Origin: Chiridota heheva
Lineage: Eukaryota; Echinodermata; Holothuroidea; Apodida; Chiridotidae
DNA: 64,000 bases
Direction: 5' to 3'
NCBI GenBank assembly: GCA_020152595.1
Contig: JAIGNY010002621.1
Location: forward strand, 1,000,001-1,064,000
Positions 10,786 through 23,500 of this stretch are shown here, one piece after another. Under the pieces are notes generated by a model that did no database searches, was not told where the DNA came from, and saw nothing but the letters and a program-made list of their open reading frames with translations. Within the stretch, counting starts at the first letter, position 1. Every line of letters starts with the position of its first letter. A program made the position numbers and the translations under genes.

Positions 10786-12590
10786 ACAATCAAAGTTTTG
10801 TATCAGCATTTCTATACTCCTTTAACTGTTTATATTTTCTTGATTGGTTTAAATTTCTTGGCCAAAGTAATCTGACTTTAAGAAAACCCAGATGCAGCAC
10901 AGATTGACAGAAGAATATGATACATAAAAATAGAGTGAATTGATAATTTGTATTCCTAACGATTCTGTCAAACATTGCTCATGGGTAAAAGCTTACTAAT
11001 GACCGTGATGAACGAAATATTATTTTATGCGGTGTGATGGAATTCAGGTCACTTAGTGCACATCACGATTTCTACTTAGGACTGTTGGAGGGTCACTTAT
11101 CATTACAATCAGTAGAGATTAAACAAAATTTACCATACAACAAAACTTCTGTAGAAAATTTATATTTCTTGAAATACGTTTGAGACCAATTTTTATCATA
11201 TCAGCTCGGTGAAAAAAATTATCAAAACAAAGTTCCATCTAGACATAAAAGTCAGGCAAAATAATGACCATTTTGAGCAAGTTAGGTAATAAAGTCAACT
11301 ACATTACATAATTTGACTCTACTATTAATGTCAAGTTAGAGCTATAGTACAAGCAGTGGCGTCTCTAAGAGGGGGCTATTCCCCCCTAAAAAATGCAGTA
11401 TCCCCTAAAAAATGCAGTATCCCCCCACCAAAAAAAAATGTGTAGTAGTCGTATGTTATTTGACTACACTTCTCACACTGTACTTAGTTTAGCATACAGT
11501 ACCTCGATCTTAGTACCATGTCAGCATGCAAGATCTCCATAACTCTCTTCATTTCTTTATCTCCTTTTGCAAAGAACAAAGCTGAGTTGCTATCTTTTAC
11601 CAAGAAAGACCTCACGCTCCTTCTCAAAGTCCAATTTTAGTCTGTAATTGTACCACTGTGATAAAACAAGAAGATTTTCCTCTTTGATAAGACCTGCGTG
11701 TCGGCCATTTTACTGTCACGAGCTCGCTGGCTATCAAGTTTCCAAATTCCATAGAGTTCAACTTGAAACAGGTTTAGATCTGCAGCAGTTATTGTTAAAG
11801 AGCTTCAAACACAGGGGGGACAGCATTTCCAGTGAACCGAAAGCCGTAACGATATTCAGGAAATTTAGTCCGGCCAGACATGAGATCCTGGGAAATCCTG
11901 TCCGGCCAGACACGACTTCCTGGGAAATCCTGTCCGGCTCGACAGGGAACTAAATTTCCTGTTATACTGGCACAATCATTCCAGCTGCAAATAAAATACT
12001 TAAAGTTCCCTGGATAAAATATCGAGGCAACTCAAACAAGCTGATAGTAGATCCAAGAAGCATTTCACCCGGCCCCTGTAACCAGAGCAAGCCAAACATT
12101 TAAAAGTACATTAAATACCACTAACCTACTCTACTGAGCCAGGTTATCTGCCAGCTTAATAAAAGGAACAATTTACATATACACAAAGAAGTTGCAAAGT
12201 GAAGACTGTCAGGATCATGCCAGTGCTTGACACATAAAAAATGGTGGATATATTGGCAAAAGCATGCCACCCACAAATAAACTTTAGCAGAAAATGAAAT
12301 GAACTGACAAATAAAGATAAAATTACTCCAGAAAACAACAAGGATAAAAAATAAAAAATACCAGGGTATACAATAAAAGCTTGGTTGGATTTAAAGAAAA
12401 CATTCTGAAAGTGCATAAAAGTCTGGAATTACTTCACCCCACAATTCCCTCCTTGAATAACTTTTGGCCTGACATGTTTTAACATGCATTACAAAGAGAA
12501 AAGGGAAAATAAATATATTTATATATTATATATTTGTATATCTCTATACCAAAAAGTGTTAAATTCTTTGGCAAAAATTTAATAATGTAA
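10786..12590. other. No gene seen; small inverted-repeat block at 11850-11965
   Basis: At 11851-11863 CAGGAAATTTAGT is answered by ACTAAATTTCCTG near 11949-11961. It encloses two copies of CCTGGGAAATCCTGTCCGGC, a compact palindromic cassette of about 110 bp. Nothing else in this interval is recognisable. Confidence 0.5.
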
Positions 12591-12594
12591 TAAG

Positions 12595-12800
12595 GGGGGG
12601 TGGGAGGGGACCACTAGATTTTTGGTGATTGAGGGGGCAAGTATACACTAATGGAAAATATTGGGGAAGGGGGACCACTAGATTTTGTGATTGAGGGGGC
12701 AAGTATACACTAATGGAAAATATTAGGGGGGGGGGGAGGACCACTAGATTTTTGGTGATTAAGGGGGAAAGTATACACTCATGGAAAATATTGGGGATTT
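12595..12800. repeat. Minisatellite, about 65 bp unit x3
   Basis: Three units begin GGACCACTAGATTTT near 12607, 12670 and 12737. Each continues GTGATTGAGGGGGCAAGTAT, then ACACTAATGGAAAATATTGG and a G-run. Later units vary in G-run length. Confidence 0.9.
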
Positions 12801-14510
12801 TGCTCTCCTTACGCAAGCCCGGGTCACCTTCCCATCAAATATTTGAAGATCTGCTGGAAATAAGAGTCCACATTCGATTTTGATGTTAATTGCTTAACTT
12901 TATATATTTTAGGGAGAGAATAGACATGAACCCATCAAGGGAAAGTTACTAGTTTTTATTTCACATAATGTCCCCACCCCCTCCCCATCCCCCAATGATC
13001 AGTCAAAGATAATCCGAAAAGCCTCATTTTGTAGAACTAAAAATCATTGTAGTACACAACAAAATCATGTTCCACGCAATGTATCTTAGATACATTGTTA
13101 TCTACCTTGATGATCACTCAACACTCGCAATTTCCATGAAATTTGTCGTTTGTTTTATTAGAAAAACAGATCCAGCCCACAAAAGATTTTGCCATATACT
13201 TAGTGTAAAAACAAACTTATACCCATATTTGAAATAAATGAATCCAAATTTCAAATTAATATTAATGATATCTATTTCAGAGTTTATTGGCTAGGAGAAC
13301 TTTTTCATTGAAAGGGTAAATGAAACCTGGTCTTTTGTAAGTTTGCATGTTTTCCCTGCAGAGGTCAACGTGTGTTAGTGCAATAAATACCAGGCCTTGT
13401 GGAATGTGGGTATAACGAAATTGTTGTGGAAGCCTTACCATGATGGGAGTAAATAGGTTAAAAACAACATTCTTATCAAAAAACAGTCATTTATGCATTG
13501 TGAGTTTTTATTACAAATATTTTTTTTCTCTATGTGAACGATCTGTAAAACTGTTGTAAAGTTGAACAGACAAGCATGTTTTTTTTTTTTTTTTATTTCA
13601 TGGAAACTCTACTGGTTCAACGGGAACAACATAGCAATTTCATGTTATATTTGACAACATTAGTGTACGTCATCATACAACTGAGCGTCAAGCGTATTGG
13701 GGAGCAAATGCAACTCCTTTAAGAGGTATTGATTGGTATAAATCCTTATATTGTTCAGGGCAACAAGCCTGCTGCTGCTCTTTTGTCTGTCAAACAAAAG
13801 ACATTCTCAGGATTCTAAGTACATTGGCTCATTTACACTGGGGATTATGGAGTGTTACTTAGCAGTCATAACCAGGGGATTATGCATAAAATATTCACAC
13901 ACAATTGCTATTTAAAAATGTGTGATGCATGGCAGCTAAATAAGCGCCTGTTTCCTAACTAATCTTGGATATGATTAAAAAATCACCCTCCCTTACTAGA
14001 ACTTAGCCAGTGGGGACCAATCACAAAAAGGATCATTTGTTCATGCAAGTTTTAGGGATAAAACACAAGGAACAAATGATTCTATACCATATGTTTGGGC
14101 CCTGCATATTCAATCATATTTTGTACAAGGGTTTTCTCTCAAATGTCTTAATTTACTGTTCAAAATTCATTTTTGGTATTTCACTGTATCTTATCAAAGT
14201 GATTTATAATTCTTCAGGTCACTTATTGGTAGAGCTCCAGACAAGTGTATGTTCATTTCAACATATACGAGTCTGAGAGGTCCTGATTTTGGCATGACAA
14301 TAAAGATTTAAAGTCAAGCATAAGACCATCCGCATCCCTTCTTTTGATTTCTATTAATTGATTTCCTCAGGCTCTCTGCCCTTGCTCTTCTTTGTATTAC
14401 CCCTTTTCACCCTTCTTTTCTCCATGGACTTATTCTCCACTGACAGTTGATTTGCTGACAGGTAAGTGGTAAATCCCTATTGCAAAATCCTGCAAAGCAA
14501 AGACCATTAC
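12801..14510. other. No exon recognised; probable intron of the SELENBP1 gene
   Basis: Lies downstream (minus strand) of the last exon found. I looked on the minus strand here and back to position 1 for the next SELENBP1 block (a WLHGD-like segment) and did not find it. A short plus-strand ORF at 14010-14276 has no recognisable similarity. Confidence 0.4.
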
Positions 14511-14589
14511 CTGGCATTTCTGGTAACGCCCATCCAGTCACTTTCTTGGCAGGCACATCAATAACTTTTTCTGCAGACCAGGAATTATT
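14511..14589 (-). CDS. SELENBP1: SELENBP1 exon f (last exon found)
   Basis: 79 bp, phase 0 to phase 1. The acceptor is TTGCAG/AATAAT and the donor CCAG/GTAATG. It encodes [20 protein letters not shown] then ALPEMP, matching the segment after exon e in the family. The intron before it (14590-21970) contains the DIRS element. Confidence 0.93.
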
Positions 14590-17500
14590 CTGCAAAAATA
14601 CCAAACAAATACTTCCCTGATAAACACATGCAAGCTTAAGATTCTAAAAAGTCTGCATACAGTCTAATACAATGATCAATTTCTTCATGATAGAGGTATC
14701 ACTGCGCAACCCCAGCATATTTCATGCACATCAACACCTGATGGTTTATGATCATTTTGTAGCAAACAAATAAAAGTAAGGAGACATTACTTAAAACTGT
14801 CCATTGTGACTTTTCTTTGGTTCACGAACCACCGGTTTTTGATAACTTATTAAGGACAAAATACTTATTTAACAGATCGATGACATTTTCATTAAATGAG
14901 TTAAGGGTTAACTTATAATCCATCATGCTATTTCACAGATTAACCATAGGAGCTGAGGTACTGGATTGAGGGATGCTCAGGACGAAGCCGAGTGTATCCA
15001 CCTATGAGGGAGTTCAGGTGGAAGCCCAATTTTCTAAAGGCTGGTCCTAATACTCGCACTAGTTTTATCCTACTTAAAGGACTAGATCCCTATCCTCTTA
15101 AGGACGACGAAACCTATGAAAGGGAACTACTATGAAATAGTAGACCACCCTTAGTCATAACAAAGGAACAGGAAACAACCTGTTGGTCATAACCAAGGCA
15201 TGACGTCGACAGAACATAGGTTAGTCACCCAGAAACGCATGCTAACAGAACCTGTAAGTGAACAGATTCAAACTGTAACGCCCAATACGTCATGGCGAAA
15301 ACTTACAAGGTTTACCAAAGGACCAGGTCGGTTTAGTAAAATATGATGGGAATAAAACCGTCCGTAAAGTTAAACTTTACAGAAACTGCCAGAACAGCGG
15401 CAGAATTTTGTTAATTAAAAATAAACAAAATAGAAAGCGCCTAAGCCCAGCAAAATTTTGTTAGTAAAACAATTAACTAACAATTGCCTAAACGATGGCA
15501 AATTTTCGTTAGTAAAAGTAAACAAAATAAAAAGTGCCTGAACAACAGTAAACAAATTCGGTAGCAAAATAAACAAATCAAACGTGCCAAAACAGCGGCC
15601 GAAATTCGTTAGTAAACAGCTAAGATGTTAAAGACTTAATGGAAGAGTCATAACTGAAAAGAAAGAAGCTGAATAAGCAAAACAAGAATACTCATCTCAA
15701 GAAAGGGACGGTTGTCTTCTTGAAAGAATGGCCCTTGCAACTTCGTCTTGGTAGTCTGGCATATCCTTCAGATATGCGAAGACGAATGTGGTTGGTGTTT
15801 TCTATACTGCAGCATGAAGAATCTCGTTGTACACCAAATAGTACAATTGATGTAGCTATGCCTTGCACCTGATGTGCCTTAACCGATTGTTCCGCAAACG
15901 CGGATTTATTGTACGTAATTGCCTGAACAATCCAACGCGAAATCATATCACATGAGACGGCGCAATGTAGATATTGTAAAGACATGAATTAGTTGTTTAC
16001 ATCATTCCGTAAGGATTGTGTACATTTATCATAGTGTTAAAGACATCGAACAGGGCACCAGGCCCCGTCCTCTGATGTGTCAGAAAACTTGGAGAGGGAC
16101 GGAAGAAATATCGGTTCCGGTAGAAACTCTAATGATTGATTCTTGGCCAAGAAAGCAGGGTCCGGCAAGAGCCAAACACCCCCAGATTTAAAGTGAATAT
16201 TGCCTTCTTTGAGCGTAAGCGCGTGAATGGCACCTGTGTCTGGCAGAGGCCTCGGAGAGTAGAAAAACCATTTTGATCATTAGTTCTTTTAATAGACATT
16301 TAGACAGCAGCTCAAACGGAGCCCGTGCTAGTGTCTCGTGAACCACTTGCATATCCCACGGGGGAGAAGCCAATCTATTCTGGCACCAGTCTCGGAACAT
16401 TCCAAGTCTGGAAGAATACATCCCCAAAGTGGAAGGTTTCCGACTTTGGGCTGCCACTTGAGCAGCTTCCTCCAAAAGGCCTTACAACACAAGGGATTCA
16501 CAGATAGAGGCCACATAGTCAAATGGAGTGCTCTTGGATTGTGGTGCAGTATATCCCCGAGCCTGGGATTGAGACCAAGTCATCCATGACGGGAAGCTCG
16601 TACGGCAAACCTGCGATAAGATTGAGCAGCTGAGGGAATCCACAGTTGGCCAGGCCAATTGGAAGCTACCAAAAGCAGCATGTGATACTGATCGTACATC
16701 ACCTTGCCCAGTACTCTCGGCGCCAGCGCGAATTGTGGAAAGGTGTAGCCCACGAAGTGGGTCAACCACCTGATCGTAAATGCATTGACTCTCCAGACTA
16801 TCGGGTCAGGGATCAGAGCGCAAAAAGTTGGTAGCTTGTAGTTGTCCAAAGACGCGAACAGATCTATGTCCAGGAGACCGAAAGTCAACCAGATTGCATC
16901 AGCCACCTGCGGAAGGAGGGCCCATTCTGTAGGGGCTCCTTGGAAGCGAGATAACAGATCTGCGATCGTGTTCTCCTTGCCTAGCAGGTGGAGTGCCTGA
17001 AGATTGACCTTGTTTGTCATGCACCAAGACAGGAGGGACTTGGCAAGGATCCAGAGTCTCCTGGATCTCGTGACTCCCTGCCACTACCATGGTGTTGTCT
17101 GTGCATATGAGAACAGTCTTGTTCCGTACTTGTGGTTGGAAGTGAACAAGAGCCCGGCGCACTGCCTCTAGTTGCAACAAATTGGTGTGCTGTCCAAACC
17201 AAGTGTCCGTCCAAATTCCGTGACTTGGGACCACACTAAATGCGCTCACCCCGTCAAAGACGCATCTGTCACCACTGACTGACACTGAAGGTCTGGCCGG
17301 TGGGAAAACAGCTCCCTGTGACAGGTGAGAGTGGATGCACCACCATAAAATGTGGGGGACCACTGGCCTGTGTACAGGTGACAAGAACACTGGTGTCCCT
17401 CCTGGATGGGACAAAATGATCCAGTAGATGAAATTGTAGATCCAGCATAGGAAACCTGCACATTGGGACTACATCTACTAGACTGGCTAGGTATTCTAAG

Positions 17501-20500
17501 AATACCAGCCAGGCTCTCGCCGGGGACGCCAATTGTGAGAGGAGGACGTCGGCTCCCGCCTTCATGGCTAGGATACGTTCCTCAAGGTTACAAGGTTCCT
17601 GGGCAGATTCGAGATGAGAGTGATGGCATTCTTTCCAACAGCTCCCCGATCTCTGTCCTCAACAACTCCGCCTGGTTGCCCAAACGAGGCGTGGGGTGGG
17701 GCAAAAGATTCCCTTTGAGGCTGGGGGGTTGTGAACTCTAGATGGTAGCTCATCACCCACTTGTCTGTGGTGACTTTCTCCCACACCACAGAGAACTTCC
17801 CCAACGCCCCCTGACATGAACGCCCATCAGCGGGGGCGTCGGGGGTGGATCAAAAATGCTGCCCCTTGTTTGTTTGTTTGATGAGAGTTTAACGACACCA
17901 CAACCTTTCCCCACCCTTGTGAGGAAGAGCCCCCCCTCTGCATGCAGAGGGGAAGGAGTGTTGACCGCTCTCTGCCACGTTCACTTTGCCGGTCCACAAA
18001 GTGGACTCCTAGCGAAAGGGAGAAGCTGTGTTGGGCCTCGCTGCCATCCTACGGCGACGATGGGGAGCCCATCGGTGGGTATTAACCGCAACCCTGCCCT
18101 TTGCAGACGCAGAAGGTTGGTGACGTGCAGATGGAGAAGACAAAGGCTTCGCCTTCGCTAACAGCTTCTTAGTCTTTTTAAGATTATCCTGTCGGCCGGC
18201 CTGGCATGGCAGAACATCTCGGAAGTGACCTGTGAAGAGGTCCGGGCCTTCTGTTGGCAACAGCCAAAGGTCTGTCTGTGTGACTTCAGAAAGTCCAAGG
18301 AGGAAGAGAACATTCTCGCGCCTCTCCATGACCACCTTCGTAGAGACTTGGGGAGAATTGGTTGACTGTCGCGTCAAGCAAATTCGAGAGTCCAGCTAAC
18401 AAAGGTGCGATCGTTGGGATGACATCGGCTGGGAGATGTCTGCGCAGGACCGAGTCTAACACCTCAGTCACCCATACGGCAAGAGCTTGGTACTTTAAGC
18501 CTCGCCGTGTGGCCCAGTCAGCAGCTACGAAGGACTCTTCCCTCCGCTGGATTGCAGGGTCAAGAAACTTCTTGGTCCTAGCTGCAGAGCTAGACACCCT
18601 TGGAGTGCCGCTCTCGGGTTGGTGGAGGATTTAGTTACAGCATCAACACCGTTCAGTACTGTGCTAGTAGGCAGCACTACTATTACAAGCCTATACAAAA
18701 GTCAATAGGAATTTACGTGCAAAATTGTTAATGCAGTGTCGTTGAAAAAAAGAGAGATTGATCATTTGACCTTTTTGTTAATGTTTCCTTATGTGTGTGC
18801 TGATATACCCAACATGTATGAAAATTCCTACACCCTTACTTAATTATATTTTCTACAATCTCAACCGAAACACGTCAAGAATTAGTCAAGAAAATAAATT
18901 TCTGACCCATTTTGTTTCCACGTGTTCGGTGTTTATCATGATACTGAAATATTAAGTTCCCTAAATTTTTAGGGTGCCTACACATAAGTATGTGATAAAT
19001 CCCATTAACTTTTGCTTCAGCATTTATTTTTAGTTTTCAAGGGGCAATTTCCTATACCTATAATCAGCAAACTTTGTGGAGTGAAGCTGATAAAGGCCTA
19101 GTAATGTACTAGACCTAGGCCTAATGTTATGTAATGTTCTTTTTCAAAAGGCCAAAAATGATCAAATTATAATTGGTCAAGTGTATTTTCCGTTGCACTG
19201 ACGTAGAGTCAATTGAAAAGTGGAGAAATTTAAGATAAGCGTATCACCATTTACAATGCGCGCCTGCATTAAATGGATCATCTGAAGTGTATTTTTAAGC
19301 TACGCACAAAATTCTGTGAGTCATCTCACATACGCCCGTTCAACGCAGGATCGGGACCAGATATGCCCATTCAAGCTGTGCGTATCACCATGGTTGTTTA
19401 CTTATGGGAGGGCAAACGATGACCAACTTGGCATGTTAGTACTCAACCAACTCAACCATGAAAGCTTGAACATCTGAAGTTGGATGGATCACTATTACTA
19501 CCTTTCCTTTACTACTGCTGCAAAGAGATTGCAGTCATATCCAGAGGGTGCATCAGCATCTAAAAGTCATTACAATATTGAGTCTCTTTAGAACCTGAAC
19601 ATGCAATACCCCAGCTCAGGTAAATTTTTAGTTGCAGCCACAAATTGAGCACCAGGGAACCGGTGAGTTCATGTAAGATTTCACAGCTGATCGTGCCAAG
19701 GGCAAGTAGTACAGTTATAATCAGTGCACTGTTTCAACACATGAAAAAGCAATTGTTTACTTTCCTCCATGTAATGTAATGTTTCATGAGGAAGAGCATT
19801 GTTTCATTTGAAGAACTAATTAAAGGCAATACTTTGATTAGATAATTTGATGAGTCAGTATTGTATGAATTAAAGAAAGGTAAATGACTTTTAAAGCAAG
19901 GCATTGCATCATGTAATCAAAGATAAGACACGTGCATCATTAGAGATCCACTCGTTGCCCTGTTCATAAACTGCTTCATTAAGTTCTTGTTTACTCTCTT
20001 ACATCCTTGAAGGTCCAGGGATTTGCTTTCTTACATCACAGAAGTTCCAGGGGTGAGCTTAGGACTAAAACAATGATTACAAAATATAAAAGTACCAAAA
20101 AGCTATCTTTTTAATTCTCTACTTGGAGGTAGATCAACCCAGAGAGTGTCTATTTTTCATCATGTCCAAAGGGCATTGTCATTTTCTGATTGTGTGCTGT
20201 GTTTGCTTTTCAATTGAATGTATTTATTAAACATATTCTCTTCATGGATGGCAATCTAGCGATAGCTCCTTAATTTCAATTTATTGTAGATCATCTTTCT
20301 TTTTCAAAATCACGCCCCCAGCTTTTTCCTTCCATAATATTATACCTCCATGCTCAAAGATATTTTGAAGATCAATTGAGACACTTGCTGTGTATTTGAA
20401 GTATTTTACCACACTTGCAAATATGCTCCTTTTAATTACTGTACTTTTATACAATAATACTGGATCACTGTATTACTACATCATTGTTTAATTAGTATGT

Positions 20501-23500
20501 TCCTATCATTGTAAGCTTTTGCGCCAAAATAAGCATTCAATTTTTCAATCAAAAGCTTGTCAGCTACAGAAAATTTATATCCTATACTTTTTTCCCCTTC
20601 GCTAAAATGAAGATTATGTTTGTAACCCTAACAACTAAACTATGAATGTAGGTAGACAATGCATTGACTGCAGCCTCAGACTGAATACAAAGCCTTTCAT
20701 GCACAGATTCAGGGAAGCAATTGGGTACTCAGGCACTCCCCTTTCCCTAGAAGTTATCAAGAAAAAGGATCATCAGTACATTTGAGAGGAAAACACAATA
20801 AACTTGCCATAAATAAACAGGACATGACATAAAAAAATGTAAATTGAGCTTATAACAGTTTTGTATAGTTCATAAATATCAAAAATATAATATTCCATTA
20901 AAAGTCCCGAAAAGAAATGATTTGCATGAAAAAAATTAAACTATTTAAGTAATCAACACTTCCGACAATGCAAAATTGAAAACTGCTATGCAAAACCAGA
21001 AGTTGTGTAACGTCACTCCCAGAACGTTTCATTAACGAACATATAAATACAATGCAAATTCCATAAGCAAATTTTCTCCTTTGCGTCTCACAATTCCTCG
21101 TCTTCAGAAGATATATATGTAAATGTTTCTAATATAGATGACAATGTTTGCAATAATTACAAGTTGAGCCAAAACTTTGATTGCCTGTTAAAATTCATAA
21201 ATGACAAATTTCATTTTGGATCAAATCAATGTACTAAATCAACGGGTAATTTTAACATTAGGTTCCATATTAGAATTCACTATGTTAGATTGCTGCTGAG
21301 CAAGGAAATTTGGAACGCAACAATTTGGCTTCCACCTATGATTTCTTTCGTAAGAACTTAATTCAGGAATGCAAGGCTAAAGATCTAGTATAGATCACCG
21401 ATAGTGCGAAGGATGTGTTCAGCTTTGGCTGAAACACAACATCTAGCGTGTGTGTGGACACTATAAAAAGAAGTAAGAAAGTATACATTGTGATAATTTT
21501 TGCAACATTTTAATTCTATGACAATTGCGTATATACACTTTTTTAAACTTTTTAGAATTAAATACAATATTTTTTTTGCAATCATTACCTGGCTTTTGGT
21601 TAAATATATAAAAGAATGATGTTAAAATCACCATCACATATTGTCCACTAGTTTGAACAATTTATCTCTGTGACCAATGAATCTGTTCACCAAGCCCCCC
21701 CTCTTCTTCTTTTCTAGGGTCTGCCTCGGCTTTCAAGCATTCAGTCAACAGTCTCCATATTGCATATATATGATTTGATGGGATATGAGTGAACAATTTC
21801 ATTCCAGTTATATGGAGGAAAGATGGGGTTCCAGGCAGGTTGGTTCCGAGGGAAAGTGACATAACAAAATTTCAGCTTGTTATTAAATGTCCCCTTTTAA
21901 TCCACAATGGAACAGATAATCCTTTTCAATTAAGAATTCTTATTTTAAAATTATAAGAAACATCACTTACAGCATCTTTGAAAAATCGGAATACATTCGA
22001 GGAGAGAGCGCAACCAACAAAACCCTGGGTAGCCCTGGGATTGTGGAGAAAACGAATCTCTAGTGGGATAGCGCCATCATTTCCAAGATTAATTTCTTTC
22101 ACATGTTCATGCGTCTTCCAGTCCCATACATGCAAGCTTGTCCCATACAAACCTGGAGAAAGACAAAATGAAGTTTAAAGACAAGTGCATAGGTTTCTAC
22201 CATTTAGAGTAGCCCGTTTTTTCCTCAAGTCAAGACATGTGACTTCCTCAAAGCTTCAATCATTACTTACCTGACCTCATCATAGACATGTATCAAAACT
22301 TGCATGAATTCAAATGACAACATACAATACAAATACTAAATTTGTACTCCAAGGCACTACCAAAGGGGAAACATTTAAGTATTATAATCCCTGACTCAAA
22401 TTGTATTACCACTACAATTTTGGTGCAATTTTAACAGGTGCGAACAGGTGTGAACGGGTGCAAACAGGTGTGAACAGGTGAAGCACAACAAAAGCATGAA
22501 CAATACCTTTAACGTCGCTTGGAAAGATCTTATAGAAAACATTATTTCACTAGGTTCTGTATGGAACGCCAAAAGGACCACCAAATATGTTCGCAAAAAA
22601 TATCTTCAAAAATTAATGGGCTCGCAAAATCTATGTTCGGAAATCATTATGTTCATAAAATATACGTTCGGGAATCAAATGTACTCGGTTTGCAACATCT
22701 TCGCAAAATTGGTATGTTCACAATTTGTAAGTTCACAAAACAATTCGCAAACAATCACTACCTTCGCTACAATTATGCTCGCAGTTTGCAAACATATTTT
22801 GTGAGCCTTTTGGCATATGGTCGGGTAACAAACGTATCTCGTGAGCCTTTTGGCGTAAGGTTGGTTAAGAAACGTTCGTCACAAAGTATTTTGCAAAGTG
22901 AGTTTGCAAACAGTGGCGTATGCATATGTACGAGTCATTTGTTCTGAAGGCGTGGCCTTCCGGGGTTGTTCTCCTTTCCAAGGATGTGTTACTTTTGGAT
23001 AGTTTGGCTCGTTCAACCTTGGGGGTATTTTTTCAGCTGATCACTGGTAACAGGGTACGTAATGCAACAGGAATGTTGGTGTTGCTACACAAAAATAAAG
23101 CAGACAGTGCAAATAAAAATGGGTTCATTTTCATGTAGGCCCCTATAAGAAACGATAAAAAATGTATCATGGAGACAAGAATGGTGACTGCAAATCGGTG
23201 TAAAATTGAGGCCTCCTAATATATAGCAGAGTTGATCTGGGATGCTTTAGGAGGCCTAATTCTTGGTGCCATTAAATAGCTGGAGATGGCCCAGGGAGCC
23301 TTTTGTAGAGAGGAGAGGCCCTTGAAGCAATGGCCAGTCCAACACTGACATATAAATGCATTTTCAGGGCCTGACCACATTGTATTACGGAACGTTCCCC
23401 AACAGTGACTTAAATCTATAATATTTTGGTGGGGCAAGGATGACAGTTGAGTATCATCAAATCTGTATATAGGCAAAAGGCAGGGGCGTAACGTGGGTGG

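Larger units (their letters stand above)
14936..18625 (-). mobile_element. DIRS-type retrotransposon remnant (gag, RT/RNase H, tyrosine recombinase)
   Basis: Minus-strand order is gag-like (18597-18009), RT start (about 17830), RT end and RNase H (17565-16580), then tyrosine recombinase (16475-15700). That is the DIRS/Pat-like layout, which integrates by recombinase rather than by DDE integrase. About 700 bp of non-coding tail follows, including a minisatellite. Terminal and internal complementary repeats were not resolved, so the edges are approximate. It sits in a SELENBP1 intron in the same orientation as the gene. Every domain is broken. Confidence 0.85.

Noticed and set aside
14010..14276. 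88 codon plus-strand ORF followed by AATAAA at 14301
   Set aside because: No recognisable domain or splice context, and it lies just outside the last SELENBP1 exon found. Not enough support.
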